From assembly GCA_964426075.1 (NCBI GenBank), contig CAYROP010000005.1, positions 1-39,569 of the forward strand: 39,569 bases of DNA. The letters are read 5' to 3'. The notes under the pieces are model-generated. The model had not been told where the DNA came from, ran no database searches, and saw only the letters and a list, made by a program, of their open reading frames with translations. Below, piece after piece: positions 14,833 to 23,132 of the stretch; position 1 is the first letter of the stretch; each line of letters opens with the position of its first letter. This DNA comes from CAYQLK01 sp964426075. Its GTDB lineage: Bacteria > Patescibacteriota > Microgenomatia > CAYQLK01. The position numbers and the translations under genes were made by a program.

Positions 14833-15879
14833 ATGTTAAGAAAACTATTGGGTATTTTTTCATACGATATTGCCATTGATTTGGGAACCGCTAACACACT
14901 TCTGCATGTTAGAGATAAAGGGATTATGGTGAGAGAGCCTTCTGTGGTAGCAAGACATAGAAAATCCAAGAAGGTTTTAGCAATTGGGTCTGAGGCAAAA
15001 AAAATGTTGGGGAAAACGCCAATGTCTATTGATGTTATTAGACCACTTAGGCATGGAGTGATTTCTGACTTTGATGCATCAGAGGCAATGCTTAAGTATT
15101 TTATTCACAAAGTTCACAAAGGTCCTGGAACATTTTTGCCAAAGGTTCCACGACCAAAGGTTGTTGTTGGTATTCCATCTGGGGTGACTGAGGTAGAAAG
15201 AAGAGCTGTTGCAGAAGCGGCAATTTCATCAGGAGCAAGAGAGGTTTTTTTGGTTGAAGAGCCTATGGCAGCAGCAATTGGTTCAGGTCTTACAATTTCT
15301 GATCCAAATGGAGTGATGATAGTGGATATTGGAGGAGGAACAACGGAAATTGCAGTGATATCACTAGGTGGAATTGTAGTAAATCGTTCAATTAGAGTTG
15401 CTGGAGATGAAATGGAGTTAGATATTGTTAATTATTTAAGAGTTAGATACGGTTTGCTTATCGGAGAGCGAACAGCTGAAGAGATTAAATTATCGATCGG
15501 AAATGCATATACGGGGATAGTGAAGCGAGAGATGGTTGTAAGAGGGAGATCTCTGGAGACAGGGTTACCTAAGTCTGTCAAATTAACTGCTGATGATGCA
15601 CGCGAAGCGATTAGTCCTACTATTAAACAAATTACACAAGCTATTTTGGACACCATCGAGGAGACCCCGCCAGAATTAGTGGCTGATATAACCGAAAGCG
15701 GGATTACTTTGGCGGGTGGTGGAGCATTAATACCAGGATTTGCAAAATTATTGTCTGAAGAAACAAAGATGCCAGTTTTTGTAGCTGAAGACCCACTTAC
15801 TGCTGTAGTGCGAGGATGTTCATCTTTACTTGATGATCAGAAATTACTTGATCGGGTAAAAATATCGGGCAAAGTATAA
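14833..15879 (+). CDS. mreB: Rod shape-determining protein MreB
   Basis: 348 aa, the family length. Actin-fold phosphate loops are visible: phosphate 1 IAIDLGTANTLLHV, phosphate 2 MIVDIGGGTTEIAVISLGG, and the adenosine motif GITLAGGGALIPGF. Other MreB blocks are RPLRHGVISDFDASEAML and VEEPMAAAIGSG. MreB filaments guide lateral wall synthesis, and the gene lies just before mrdA (PBP2), its elongasome partner. mreC, mreD and rodA are not in this window. Confidence 0.97.
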   Translation: MLRKLLGIFSYDIAIDLGTANTLLHVRDKGIMVREPSVVARHRKSKKVLAIGSEAKKMLGKTPMSIDVIRPLRHGVISDFDASEAMLKYFIHKVHKGPGTFLPKVPRPKVVVGIPSGVTEVERRAVAEAAISSGAREVFLVEEPMAAAIGSGLTISDPNGVMIVDIGGGTTEIAVISLGGIVVNRSIRVAGDEMELDIVNYLRVRYGLLIGERTAEEIKLSIGNAYTGIVKREMVVRGRSLETGLPKSVKLTADDAREAISPTIKQITQAILDTIEETPPELVADITESGITLAGGGALIPGFAKLLSEETKMPVFVAEDPLTAVVRGCSSLLDDQKLLDRVKISGKV

Positions 15880-15881
15880 TT

Positions 15882-16013
15882 TTACTTGCCTTTTTTATCT
15901 TTAAGCTGGTCTTCGATTTTTGAGAGTCTTTTTTCTAGCTCTTCAAAATAAGGCTCGAGTTTTTTTAGTATTTCTACTACAACAGCTTGAGGGTCAACTT
16001 GGTTTTCTGACAT
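15882..16013 (-). CDS. Small coiled-coil protein, 43 aa
   Basis: A 43-codon ORF in the otherwise empty 179 bases between mreB and mrdA. The product starts MSENQVDPQAVVVEILKK and continues with a heptad-like, strongly charged helix (EPYFEELEKRLSKIEDQLK) ending in DKKGK. Codon use (AAA, GAA, CTT, ATC) resembles the neighbours, and the amphipathic pattern is unlikely by chance. It converges on mreB, ending two bases after it, and is divergent from mrdA. No strong Shine-Dalgarno is seen. The function is unknown. Confidence 0.6.
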   Translation of the reverse strand: MSENQVDPQAVVVEILKKLEPYFEELEKRLSKIEDQLKDKKGK

Positions 16014-16058
16014 ATGTTTGTATTGATATGAAGATTATTATAGTTTGAATGTCAACTT

Positions 16059-17876
16059 ATGAAGAAAAATAATTTTGGTAAAAATTTTGCTGAGTCAATA
16101 TATTCTAGCAATAGTAAGAAAAATTCCCAAAAATTTAGTCTTAACGAGACAGCTTCGCCGTTAGGGCTTAGGCGACAAGACATATTTCAATCTTCAGAAA
16201 AAGTTTCACAGATTAGATTGGTTTTTTATTACATAACAGCATTTGCGATTTTTGCGATTTTTTGCTTGAGACTTATTCATTTACAAGTGATAAAAGGTGA
16301 GGATTTTAGCCAAAAGTCTGAAAATAACCGGGTTAAAATAGACAATCTTTATGCGCCACGTGGGGAAATTAAAGATCGTAATGGGGTAGTTTTGGCAAGG
16401 AATGATGCTGCTTATCGATTAGTTAAAGAAAACGAATCGCGTTTGGTTTCGGTTGAAACAGGAAAAAAATTAATTGAACAAAATGAGGCTTTTTTGGACA
16501 GAGAAGGTCCGTTGGGGAGACTTTTTGAGGACACAATTAGGGTATATCCAAAAGGTGAAGCTTTTGCTCATTTGTTAGGATACACGGGTGAAATAACAGC
16601 CGATGAGTTGGGTAAGGATGATGCGAATAACTATTTGACTGGTGACAGGGTAGGGAAAATGGGAGTTGAGCAGTCATTTGAAAATTTGCTGAAAGGAAAA
16701 CACGGCAGGAAACTCTATGAAGTCGATTCTACGAGAATGGAGGAAAGGATAATTGGGGTCGAAGATCCAAAAGTTGGGGGAAGCTTGGAGTTGACAATAG
16801 ATGCGGAGCTGCAAATCAAGTTGTTTGAAGAGCTAAAAAAAGAAATAGAAAAAGCCAAAGTTACAAGTGGGTCAGCTGTGGCTCAAGACCCGAGGACGGG
16901 GGAGATATTAGCGATGGTTAGTTATCCAAGTTTTGATAACAATATATTTTCTAACAGAATTGAAGGAAATGCTTTTTCTGATTTGGTAAATAATCCCGAT
17001 AATCCATTATTTAACCGAGCTATTTCTGGGGTTTATCCGCCTGGTTCAGTGTATAAAATAGTATCTTCTTTGGTTGGTTTAGAATCGGGAAAAATAACAC
17101 CGGAAACTAAATTTGTGGATGAAGGGGAAATATTTTTAGGTCCGTTTAAGTTTACAAACTGGTTTTGGACTCAATATGGTAGAAAAGAAGAGGGTGAGTT
17201 GGATGTGTCTCGGGCTATTGCAAGGTCGAATGATATATTTTTTTATAGATTAGGAATGGTTGTTGGAGAAAAGGAGTTGCAGTTGGGATCAAGAGAATAT
17301 GGTTTGGGAGAAAAAACAGGAATTGCCTTAAATGGAGAGAATACTGGTTTAGTTCCTGATGAAGAATGGAAGTTGAGAGTTAAAAATGAACCTTGGTATC
17401 CAGGAAATACTTTGCAGATGGCAATTGGGCAATCAGACTTGTTGGTTACTCCTCTTCAGGTTGCAAATTTTACTTCAGCTTCAGCAATTGATGGGGTACT
17501 GCATCGACCAAGAATTGCAAGATTTGTAAGTTATCCCGATGGACGAGTTGAGGAAGTTGATTTGGCTAGTGAAATTAGAAAGGTGAATGCAAGGCCGGAA
17601 TGGTTGGCTCTTGTTCGAGAGGGTCTGAAACAGGCTTGTTTAACGGGTGGTACTGGTTATCCGTTTTTTAATTTTAAGATTCTGGTAGGATGCAAAACAG
17701 GTACGGCGGAATTTGCAGAAACTGATGAAACCCATGCTTGGTTTACAGTATTTGCCCCGTATGATAATCCAAAAATTACAATGACTGTATTGGTCGAACG
17801 TGGTGGAGAAGGGTCTGCTGTGGCGGCACCTGTTGCAAGAAACACGTTGGAGTGGTACTTTAGCTCGATTCGATAA
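16059..17876 (+). CDS. mrdA: Penicillin-binding protein 2 (peptidoglycan DD-transpeptidase)
   Basis: 605 aa. A basic cytoplasmic tail is followed by one transmembrane helix (about 52-72) and the PBP dimerisation domain (NLYAPRGEIKDRNGVVLARN). The transpeptidase domain has SVYK with nucleophile Ser330 (SxxK), SND at 390-392 (SxN) and KTGTAEF at 546 (KTG), so it looks fully active. It crosslinks lateral-wall peptidoglycan with RodA and MreB. It is followed 18 bases later by dprA on the same strand. RodA is not adjacent. Confidence 0.93.
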   Translation: MKKNNFGKNFAESIYSSNSKKNSQKFSLNETASPLGLRRQDIFQSSEKVSQIRLVFYYITAFAIFAIFCLRLIHLQVIKGEDFSQKSENNRVKIDNLYAPRGEIKDRNGVVLARNDAAYRLVKENESRLVSVETGKKLIEQNEAFLDREGPLGRLFEDTIRVYPKGEAFAHLLGYTGEITADELGKDDANNYLTGDRVGKMGVEQSFENLLKGKHGRKLYEVDSTRMEERIIGVEDPKVGGSLELTIDAELQIKLFEELKKEIEKAKVTSGSAVAQDPRTGEILAMVSYPSFDNNIFSNRIEGNAFSDLVNNPDNPLFNRAISGVYPPGSVYKIVSSLVGLESGKITPETKFVDEGEIFLGPFKFTNWFWTQYGRKEEGELDVSRAIARSNDIFFYRLGMVVGEKELQLGSREYGLGEKTGIALNGENTGLVPDEEWKLRVKNEPWYPGNTLQMAIGQSDLLVTPLQVANFTSASAIDGVLHRPRIARFVSYPDGRVEEVDLASEIRKVNARPEWLALVREGLKQACLTGGTGYPFFNFKILVGCKTGTAEFAETDETHAWFTVFAPYDNPKITMTVLVERGGEGSAVAAPVARNTLEWYFSSIR

Positions 17877-17894
17877 AGATTAAATTTAGTTAGT

Positions 17895-18965
17895 GTGATT
17901 TTTGAAGAGCGCGATTATCGACTTTGGCTGTCCAGAGTTATACCTAGTAATCCTTCGGTATTAAAGACAATGGTCAAAAAATTGGGAAGTGCGAAGTTAA
18001 TATTTGATGCAAGCGCAAAACAGTTGGAGGAATTGGGTGTAAAGAAAAGATTTAGTGAACAAATCGCAAAAAGTTCTCATGATATTGCAAAAATTAAAAA
18101 CGAGTTAGAAAAAAAGGATATTTGGTTTCTGGTATCTGGAGATGTTGGGATGCCTGAGATTTTTGACAATTTTGATGATCTGCCGTTTCTTATTTATGGA
18201 ATTGGACCTCAGTTAATATTAAAGCCTGAATATTCTCTTGGTGTTGTTGGATCGAGAAAAATGACGGATTATGGTCTTACTCAAACAAAAAGAATGCTAT
18301 CGAAATTATTAGAAGATTCAAGAGTAACAGTTGTTTCGGGTATGGCAAGAGGAATAGATTCGGCTGCACATTGGGAAGCTGTTAATGCGGGAAATAAAAC
18401 CATTGCGGTTTTGGGAAATGGGGTAGATATTTGTTATCCAGCACAAAATAAAATTCTATATAAAAAAATAATTGAAACCGGTTCAGTTATTATTTCTGAA
18501 TATTATCCTGGGACTCAACCTTTTTATGCCTATTTTCCTTTGCGAAATAGGATTATTGCAGCTCTATCAAATGCTGTTTTTGTGGTTGAAGCAGGCGATA
18601 AATCAGGAACTTTGATTACTGCTAGAGAAGCACTTAATTATGGGAAAAATTTAGGTGTTTTACCCGGCAGGGTTGATATGCCCAATAGTTTGGGAGCATT
18701 AAGATTAATAAAAGATGGAGCTGAGCCAATTATTGATTCAGATGATTTGAGAGATATTTTGGGGATGGATAAAGTAAAAAATAATAAAAATATGGATTTA
18801 GAGACCTCAATTATCTTAAATTTTTTATCTGATGGCCCTAAGCAATTTGATGAGATCATGTGTGGAACTGAGATTAATCGTGGAGAGTTGTTGGTCAAAA
18901 TTGAGGAATTAGTTGTCATGGGAAAAATTTTTGATTCTGGAACTGGATTTTATTCAAAGATTTGA
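17895..18965 (+). CDS. dprA: DNA processing protein DprA
   Basis: 356 aa with a GTG start. An N-terminal SAM-like helical region precedes the Rossmann-like DprA core: SLGVVGSRKMTDYG, VVSGMARGIDSAAHWEAV, IAVLGNGVDICYPAQN, FPLRNRIIAALSNAVFVVEAGDKSGTLITA, and PGRVDMPNSLGALRLIKDGA. A C-terminal winged-helix-like part (SIILNFLSDGPKQFDEIMCGTEINRGELLVKIEEL) completes the family layout. DprA loads RecA on incoming single-stranded DNA in natural transformation, which is widespread in CPR bacteria. It follows mrdA by 18 bases and precedes topA, the common dprA-topA order. Confidence 0.95.
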   Translation: MIFEERDYRLWLSRVIPSNPSVLKTMVKKLGSAKLIFDASAKQLEELGVKKRFSEQIAKSSHDIAKIKNELEKKDIWFLVSGDVGMPEIFDNFDDLPFLIYGIGPQLILKPEYSLGVVGSRKMTDYGLTQTKRMLSKLLEDSRVTVVSGMARGIDSAAHWEAVNAGNKTIAVLGNGVDICYPAQNKILYKKIIETGSVIISEYYPGTQPFYAYFPLRNRIIAALSNAVFVVEAGDKSGTLITAREALNYGKNLGVLPGRVDMPNSLGALRLIKDGAEPIIDSDDLRDILGMDKVKNNKNMDLETSIILNFLSDGPKQFDEIMCGTEINRGELLVKIEELVVMGKIFDSGTGFYSKI

Positions 18966-18983
18966 TTAGCGAATTTCAAATGC

Positions 18984-19011
18984 TTGACAGTTTATTGTAA
19001 AGTTATAGAAC
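18984..19011 (+). promoter_or_regulatory. Promoter of topA
   Basis: Perfect -35 TTGACA (18984-18989), 16-base spacer, -10 TAGAAC (19006-19011, four of six). It lies in the 74-base gap between dprA and topA. Confidence 0.5.
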
Positions 19012-19039
19012 ATTACCGAGAAAAAGAATACTTATTCTA

Positions 19040-21034
19040 ATGATTAAAAATTTAGTTATTGTTGAGTCTCCTACTAAAGCAAGAACGCTGACTGCATTCT
19101 TGGGAGCCAAATACAGAATCGAAGCTTCTAAAGGCCATATGCGTGATTTGCCAAAGTCTGATTTGGGTGTGGATATGGAGAATAATTTTGAGCCAAGGTA
19201 CATTGTTCCGAAAGCTAAACAAAAAGATGCTAATGCATTAAAGAAACTTGCTCTTACAGCAGAAAATCTTTATTTGGCAACGGACCCTGATCGAGAGGGT
19301 GAAGCAATTGCATGGCATTTAAGAGAGCTTTTTGGAAAGGATTTGAAAGATACAAAACCTAAAAGAGTGGTGTTTCATGAAATTACAAAAAACGCAATTG
19401 AGCACGCTTTTGAAACGCCAAGAGAAATTAATTACGACTTAGTAGATGCGCAACAAGCCAGAAGAGTTTTGGATCGAATTGTGGGATATAAGGTTTCACC
19501 GGTTTTGTGGAAAAAAATTAAAGGCGGGTTGTCTGCAGGTCGAGTTCAATCGGTTGCTTTAAGGTTAGTTTGTGAAAGAGAACAGGAAATCAAAAAATTT
19601 ATACCAATCGAATACTGGACAATTAAGGTCTTGGTTAAAACTCCAAAGGGTGAGGATTTTGAAATTGAATTGGATAAAAAGAATTCTAAAGTGATTGCGG
19701 TTAGTAATGGGAAAGAGGCTGATGAAATAGAAAAATCATTACACGAAGGTCAATATATTGTTGAAGGGGTAACACAAAGGGAAACAAGTCAACATCCTAA
19801 ACCGCCGTTTACTACTTCGACTTTACAGCAGGCTGCTTCTAACCGATTAGGTTATACCGCCAAAAAGACAATGTCTTTGGCGCAGAATTTATATGAAGCA
19901 GGTTTGATTACGTATATGCGTACAGACTCAATGGTGTTGTCGCCTGAAGCAATTGAAAATATAAGAAAAACAATTTCTACTAAATATTCTCCAGACTTGT
20001 TACCAGAAAAACCTAATTTTTATAAAAACAATTCCAAAGTTGCCCAGGAAGCTCATGAAGCAATAAGAATTACTGATTTTGAAAAGACCGAAAAAGATGT
20101 TGCAGCAAAATTTACCCCTCAACACGCCAAGCTTTTTGATTTAATTAGAAAAAGAACACTAGCTTCTCAAGCAAAAAGTGCAAAATTATCTAGGACAAGT
20201 ATAGTTGTCAAAAACGGCGACTATTCACTTAAAGCAAGTGGATTTCAGATAGTGTTTGATGGATACAGAAGAATTTGGGGGGTTACCGATGATAATGATG
20301 TCATTCTGCCAATGGTTGAAAAAGAGGATTTGCTAAATGAACTTAAGATAAATAAAGAACAACATTTCACTGAGCCTCCTGCAAGATACTCAGATGCAAC
20401 TTTGGTTGCTGCATTGGAAAAAAATGGTATTGGCAGACCGTCTACTTATGCCCCAACAATCGCAACTTTAATGGAAAGACTTTATGTGGAACGAATTGAG
20501 AAGAGATTTATACCAACGACTTTGGGATTTACGGTCAATGATTTTATGGTAGAGAATTTTCCGAAAGTTGTTGACTATGACTTTACGGCCAAACTTGAAG
20601 ATTCATTGGATGATGTTGCCAATGGTAATGAAAAATGGCAGCCGGTTGTAGAAAAATATTGGAAGCCTTTAGAGGTTGAAATTACTAAAGCTGAAACAGA
20701 TGCTAAAAGGATTAAGATTGAGCCAGAAAAGACTGACCAAAAATGTGAGAAGTGTGGAAAGGATATGGTGATTAGACAGGGGAGATTTGGTAAATTTATT
20801 GCTTGTTCTGGATATCCAGAATGCAAAAATACTAAACCATTAGTTGAAGAGTCAACTATTGATTGCCCAACATGTAAAGAAGGTAAGGTTGTGACAAAAA
20901 GAACAAGAAAAGGCAGAACTTTTTGGGGTTGCAGTAGATATCCAGATTGTGAATATGCCAGTTGGACTAATCCAGTTCCTAAAAAAGATGATGAAGATGT
21001 AGAATCTACTCAGGTAGATAAACAGGAAGATTGA
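19040..21034 (+). CDS. topA: DNA topoisomerase I (type IA)
   Basis: 664 aa, shorter than the E. coli enzyme (865). The TOPRIM domain starts NLVIVESPTKARTL with the acidic motif ATDPDREGEAIAWHL (81-95). The catalytic tyrosine is in GLITYMRTDS (Tyr292). KNGIGRPSTYAPTI closes the core. Two C-terminal four-cysteine zinc ribbons are present (CEKCG...CSGYPEC and CPTCKEG...CSRYPDC). It relaxes negative supercoils. It has its own promoter and ends in a TGA stop, evidence for the standard code. Confidence 0.96.
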   Translation: MIKNLVIVESPTKARTLTAFLGAKYRIEASKGHMRDLPKSDLGVDMENNFEPRYIVPKAKQKDANALKKLALTAENLYLATDPDREGEAIAWHLRELFGKDLKDTKPKRVVFHEITKNAIEHAFETPREINYDLVDAQQARRVLDRIVGYKVSPVLWKKIKGGLSAGRVQSVALRLVCEREQEIKKFIPIEYWTIKVLVKTPKGEDFEIELDKKNSKVIAVSNGKEADEIEKSLHEGQYIVEGVTQRETSQHPKPPFTTSTLQQAASNRLGYTAKKTMSLAQNLYEAGLITYMRTDSMVLSPEAIENIRKTISTKYSPDLLPEKPNFYKNNSKVAQEAHEAIRITDFEKTEKDVAAKFTPQHAKLFDLIRKRTLASQAKSAKLSRTSIVVKNGDYSLKASGFQIVFDGYRRIWGVTDDNDVILPMVEKEDLLNELKINKEQHFTEPPARYSDATLVAALEKNGIGRPSTYAPTIATLMERLYVERIEKRFIPTTLGFTVNDFMVENFPKVVDYDFTAKLEDSLDDVANGNEKWQPVVEKYWKPLEVEITKAETDAKRIKIEPEKTDQKCEKCGKDMVIRQGRFGKFIACSGYPECKNTKPLVEESTIDCPTCKEGKVVTKRTRKGRTFWGCSRYPDCEYASWTNPVPKKDDEDVESTQVDKQED

Positions 21035-21102
21035 AGTTTGTAACCGTTTTTGATTAGATAGTTGTTGTCGGATTTGCTGCCCCATTTCCCTAAAATATTT
21101 AT

Positions 21103-22011
21103 ATGAGTGTATTTGAAAGAGAAAGACATGATGATGGTGGCGGGACCCAAGCAGGGTTTGATTTTGACTTGGTGAATAAAACAGAAGATGAGATAGTTGA
21201 ATATCACCCAACATTTGATACATATCCGCAAGTTTTACCTGACTGGCTTAGATTATTAAAAGATGAACCACTTGGTGGTTATCCTCCAGAACTACGAAAA
21301 GCTTTGGGGTTGCCGGAAAATTTCGTTGGTGGGCAGATAGAAGGGTGGGATTTACTAAGACTAATTGCCAAGAAAGAAATGATAATTGATCCTCTGCCAA
21401 AGTCATTTTATGATTTTGATGTGTCTGTTGAAGCTTTAAGAGCAGATATGCGCCAATGGGCAAATAGACACGGGAAACTTTTGACTGAGATGGATCTTAA
21501 TAGAATGGTGCGAGTGGAAATGGAAAGATTGTCTGCTGATGATTTGAGAGAACTTGGTGCATGTAAAGTTGACTTGCATATGGGGACAAGGTATCAACAT
21601 TATGCTAGGACGAACGTTGCTTCAGTTAGAATTGGTGAGCCTTTACCACAAGGGATTATGATTGAGGGAGAATTAACTCCTTCTGATCAGTTAATTTTAC
21701 AAACGGGTGAACTTATTAATGCTTCTACTGTGGAGTATTTACTATTACCAGATTATATTCGAGGTTCGATGGATGGCAGGTCGGGAAATGCTAGAAAGGG
21801 TTTGGTTGTAGAAACAGCTTCGTTATTTGACCCTGGTTTTGAAGGTAATGGAACTATGGAGTTATCCAATCTGGGTCCTGTACCAATTGAAATTCGATCA
21901 GGTGATACGATATGTGCGATGGATTTTTTATTGCTTTCGTCCCCAGCAAAACATCCATATCGAGGTAAATTTTATAGGCAACAGAAACCACAAGGAGGTC
22001 GAAATGAGTAG
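21103..22011 (+). CDS. dcd: dCTP deaminase-like protein with N-terminal extension and insert
   Basis: 302 aa compared with about 170-195 for normal Dcd. The trimeric dUTPase-fold core is clear: LPDYIRGSMDGRSGNARKG (Ser and Arg of the GRS..AR motif at 227 and 231), then TASLFDPGFEGNGTMELSNLG with catalytic Glu253, and KHPYRGKFYRQQ near the end. The Dcd N-terminal helix (GWDLLRLIAKKEMIIDPL, 81-98) is separated from LGACKVDLHMGTRY (151-164) by about 50 extra residues, and 80 residues precede it. It is the first gene of dcd-dut-tmk-thyX and overlaps dut by 8 bases. A TAAAAT box ends six bases before the ATG. Confidence 0.85.
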   Translation: MSVFERERHDDGGGTQAGFDFDLVNKTEDEIVEYHPTFDTYPQVLPDWLRLLKDEPLGGYPPELRKALGLPENFVGGQIEGWDLLRLIAKKEMIIDPLPKSFYDFDVSVEALRADMRQWANRHGKLLTEMDLNRMVRVEMERLSADDLRELGACKVDLHMGTRYQHYARTNVASVRIGEPLPQGIMIEGELTPSDQLILQTGELINASTVEYLLLPDYIRGSMDGRSGNARKGLVVETASLFDPGFEGNGTMELSNLGPVPIEIRSGDTICAMDFLLLSSPAKHPYRGKFYRQQKPQGGRNE

Positions 22012-22480
22012 TGAAAAAGAGCCTGGATTTGTTCATGTAGATGTTGGATTTAATCCATTAAGAGAAGATATTAAACCGCCAGAGTACAAAACGGAGGGGG
22101 CTGTGGGGTTTGACTTTGAGGCGAGTGAGAGGGTGGAAATTCAGCCAAGAGAAGTTAAGTTAATACCTACTGGTATTGTATTTGAAATACCTGAGGGATA
22201 TTTTTTGGCAATCGTGCCAAGGTCTTCAACTCCGAAAAAATTTGGTGTAGATATGCCGCATTCGATTGGAGTAATTGATGTGGATTATTCTGGTCCAGAG
22301 GATCAGGTATATGTTCAGGTTAGGAATTTTACGGACGAAATTGTGGTAATTAACGCTGGAGATAGAGTGGCTCAGGGTTTAATTATTCCGGTGGCAAAAG
22401 CTAATTTTGTAAGGCGAGATTTAAGCGGTAATCAAACCAGAGGTGGTTTTGGAACTACAGGCAAAGGAAACTCTTCATAA
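22004..22480 (+). CDS. dut: dUTP diphosphatase (trimeric dUTPase)
   Basis: 158 aa. All five dUTPase motifs are present: I GAVGFDFEA (32-40), II PRSS (72-75), III GVIDVDYSG (89-97), IV GDRVAQGLI (119-127), V RGGFGTTG (146-153). It converts dUTP to dUMP and pyrophosphate. The start is fixed by a near-perfect Shine-Dalgarno AAGGAGGT (21992-21999) five bases before the ATG; longer in-frame starts inside dcd were rejected. The start overlaps dcd by 8 bases and the stop is directly followed by tmk. Confidence 0.97.
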   Translation: MSSEKEPGFVHVDVGFNPLREDIKPPEYKTEGAVGFDFEASERVEIQPREVKLIPTGIVFEIPEGYFLAIVPRSSTPKKFGVDMPHSIGVIDVDYSGPEDQVYVQVRNFTDEIVVINAGDRVAQGLIIPVAKANFVRRDLSGNQTRGGFGTTGKGNSS

Positions 22481-23125
22481 ATGATGCTAGAGCGAGAACA
22501 CGGCAACTTTTTTGTTAGTTTTGAAGGACCAGATGGTTCTGGTAAATCGACTCAAGTTAAGTTAATTGCTGATTGGTTGAATGACAATGGTCAGGAAACA
22601 AAAGTTTTTCGTGAGCCGGGCAGTACTAGAGCAGGAGAGATGGTTCGAGAGATGGTTTTGGGTACTAAGCTAACACCGGTTGCACAACTTTTTGGTTTTA
22701 ATATTGCAAGGGCTCAGTTTGTGGCTGAGCAATTAAGACCTACTTTAGAAGCAGGATTTAATGTAATAAATGATCGTTTTACGGCAAGTACTTGGGTATT
22801 TCAAGGATATATGGGTGGGGTTGATTTTGATATGGTTGAGATGGTTAATACTCAGGCGACTGGAGGTATAAAACCTGATTTTAATTTTTTAGTTGATGTG
22901 CCAATCGAAACGGCTTTAGCAAGAATGCAGGGTGAAAGTAGGGTTAAGGATGTGTTTGAGAGTGTGGATTTAGCAAAAAAAGAAGCAATAAGGCAGGGAT
23001 ATTTGGAATATGCCAGAATAAATGCTGGTGAGTGGTGTGTAGTAGATGGTGGACAGACCATGGAGGAGGTTACGAGAGTAATTAAAGAGACAATGATAGA
23101 TTTAGGTTTTTATAAGCAAAGGTAA
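22481..23125 (+). CDS. tmk: Thymidylate kinase
   Basis: 214 aa. The P-loop is FEGPDGSGKSTQ (14-25), the dTMP-binding motif FREPGSTRAGEMVREM, and the DR(Y/F/H) motif NDRFTASTWVFQGY. The lid region contains RMQGESRVKDVFE. It phosphorylates dTMP to dTDP. The ATG follows the dut stop with no spacer (TAAATG), and thyX starts seven bases downstream, so the whole cluster is tightly coupled. Two tandem ATG codons make the exact start uncertain by one residue. Confidence 0.95.
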   Translation: MMLEREHGNFFVSFEGPDGSGKSTQVKLIADWLNDNGQETKVFREPGSTRAGEMVREMVLGTKLTPVAQLFGFNIARAQFVAEQLRPTLEAGFNVINDRFTASTWVFQGYMGGVDFDMVEMVNTQATGGIKPDFNFLVDVPIETALARMQGESRVKDVFESVDLAKKEAIRQGYLEYARINAGEWCVVDGGQTMEEVTRVIKETMIDLGFYKQR

Positions 23126-23132
23126 AAAGTTT

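Noticed and set aside
20852..21034. Possible UGA recoding as in some CPR lineages
   Set aside because: topA and dprA end naturally at TGA at the expected family lengths, and only a CCA-anticodon tRNA-Trp is seen; the standard bacterial code fits.
21827..22003. Upstream extension of dUTPase inside dcd
   Set aside because: The extra 59 residues are a frame shadow of dcd; AAGGAGGT at 21992 fixes the start at 22004.
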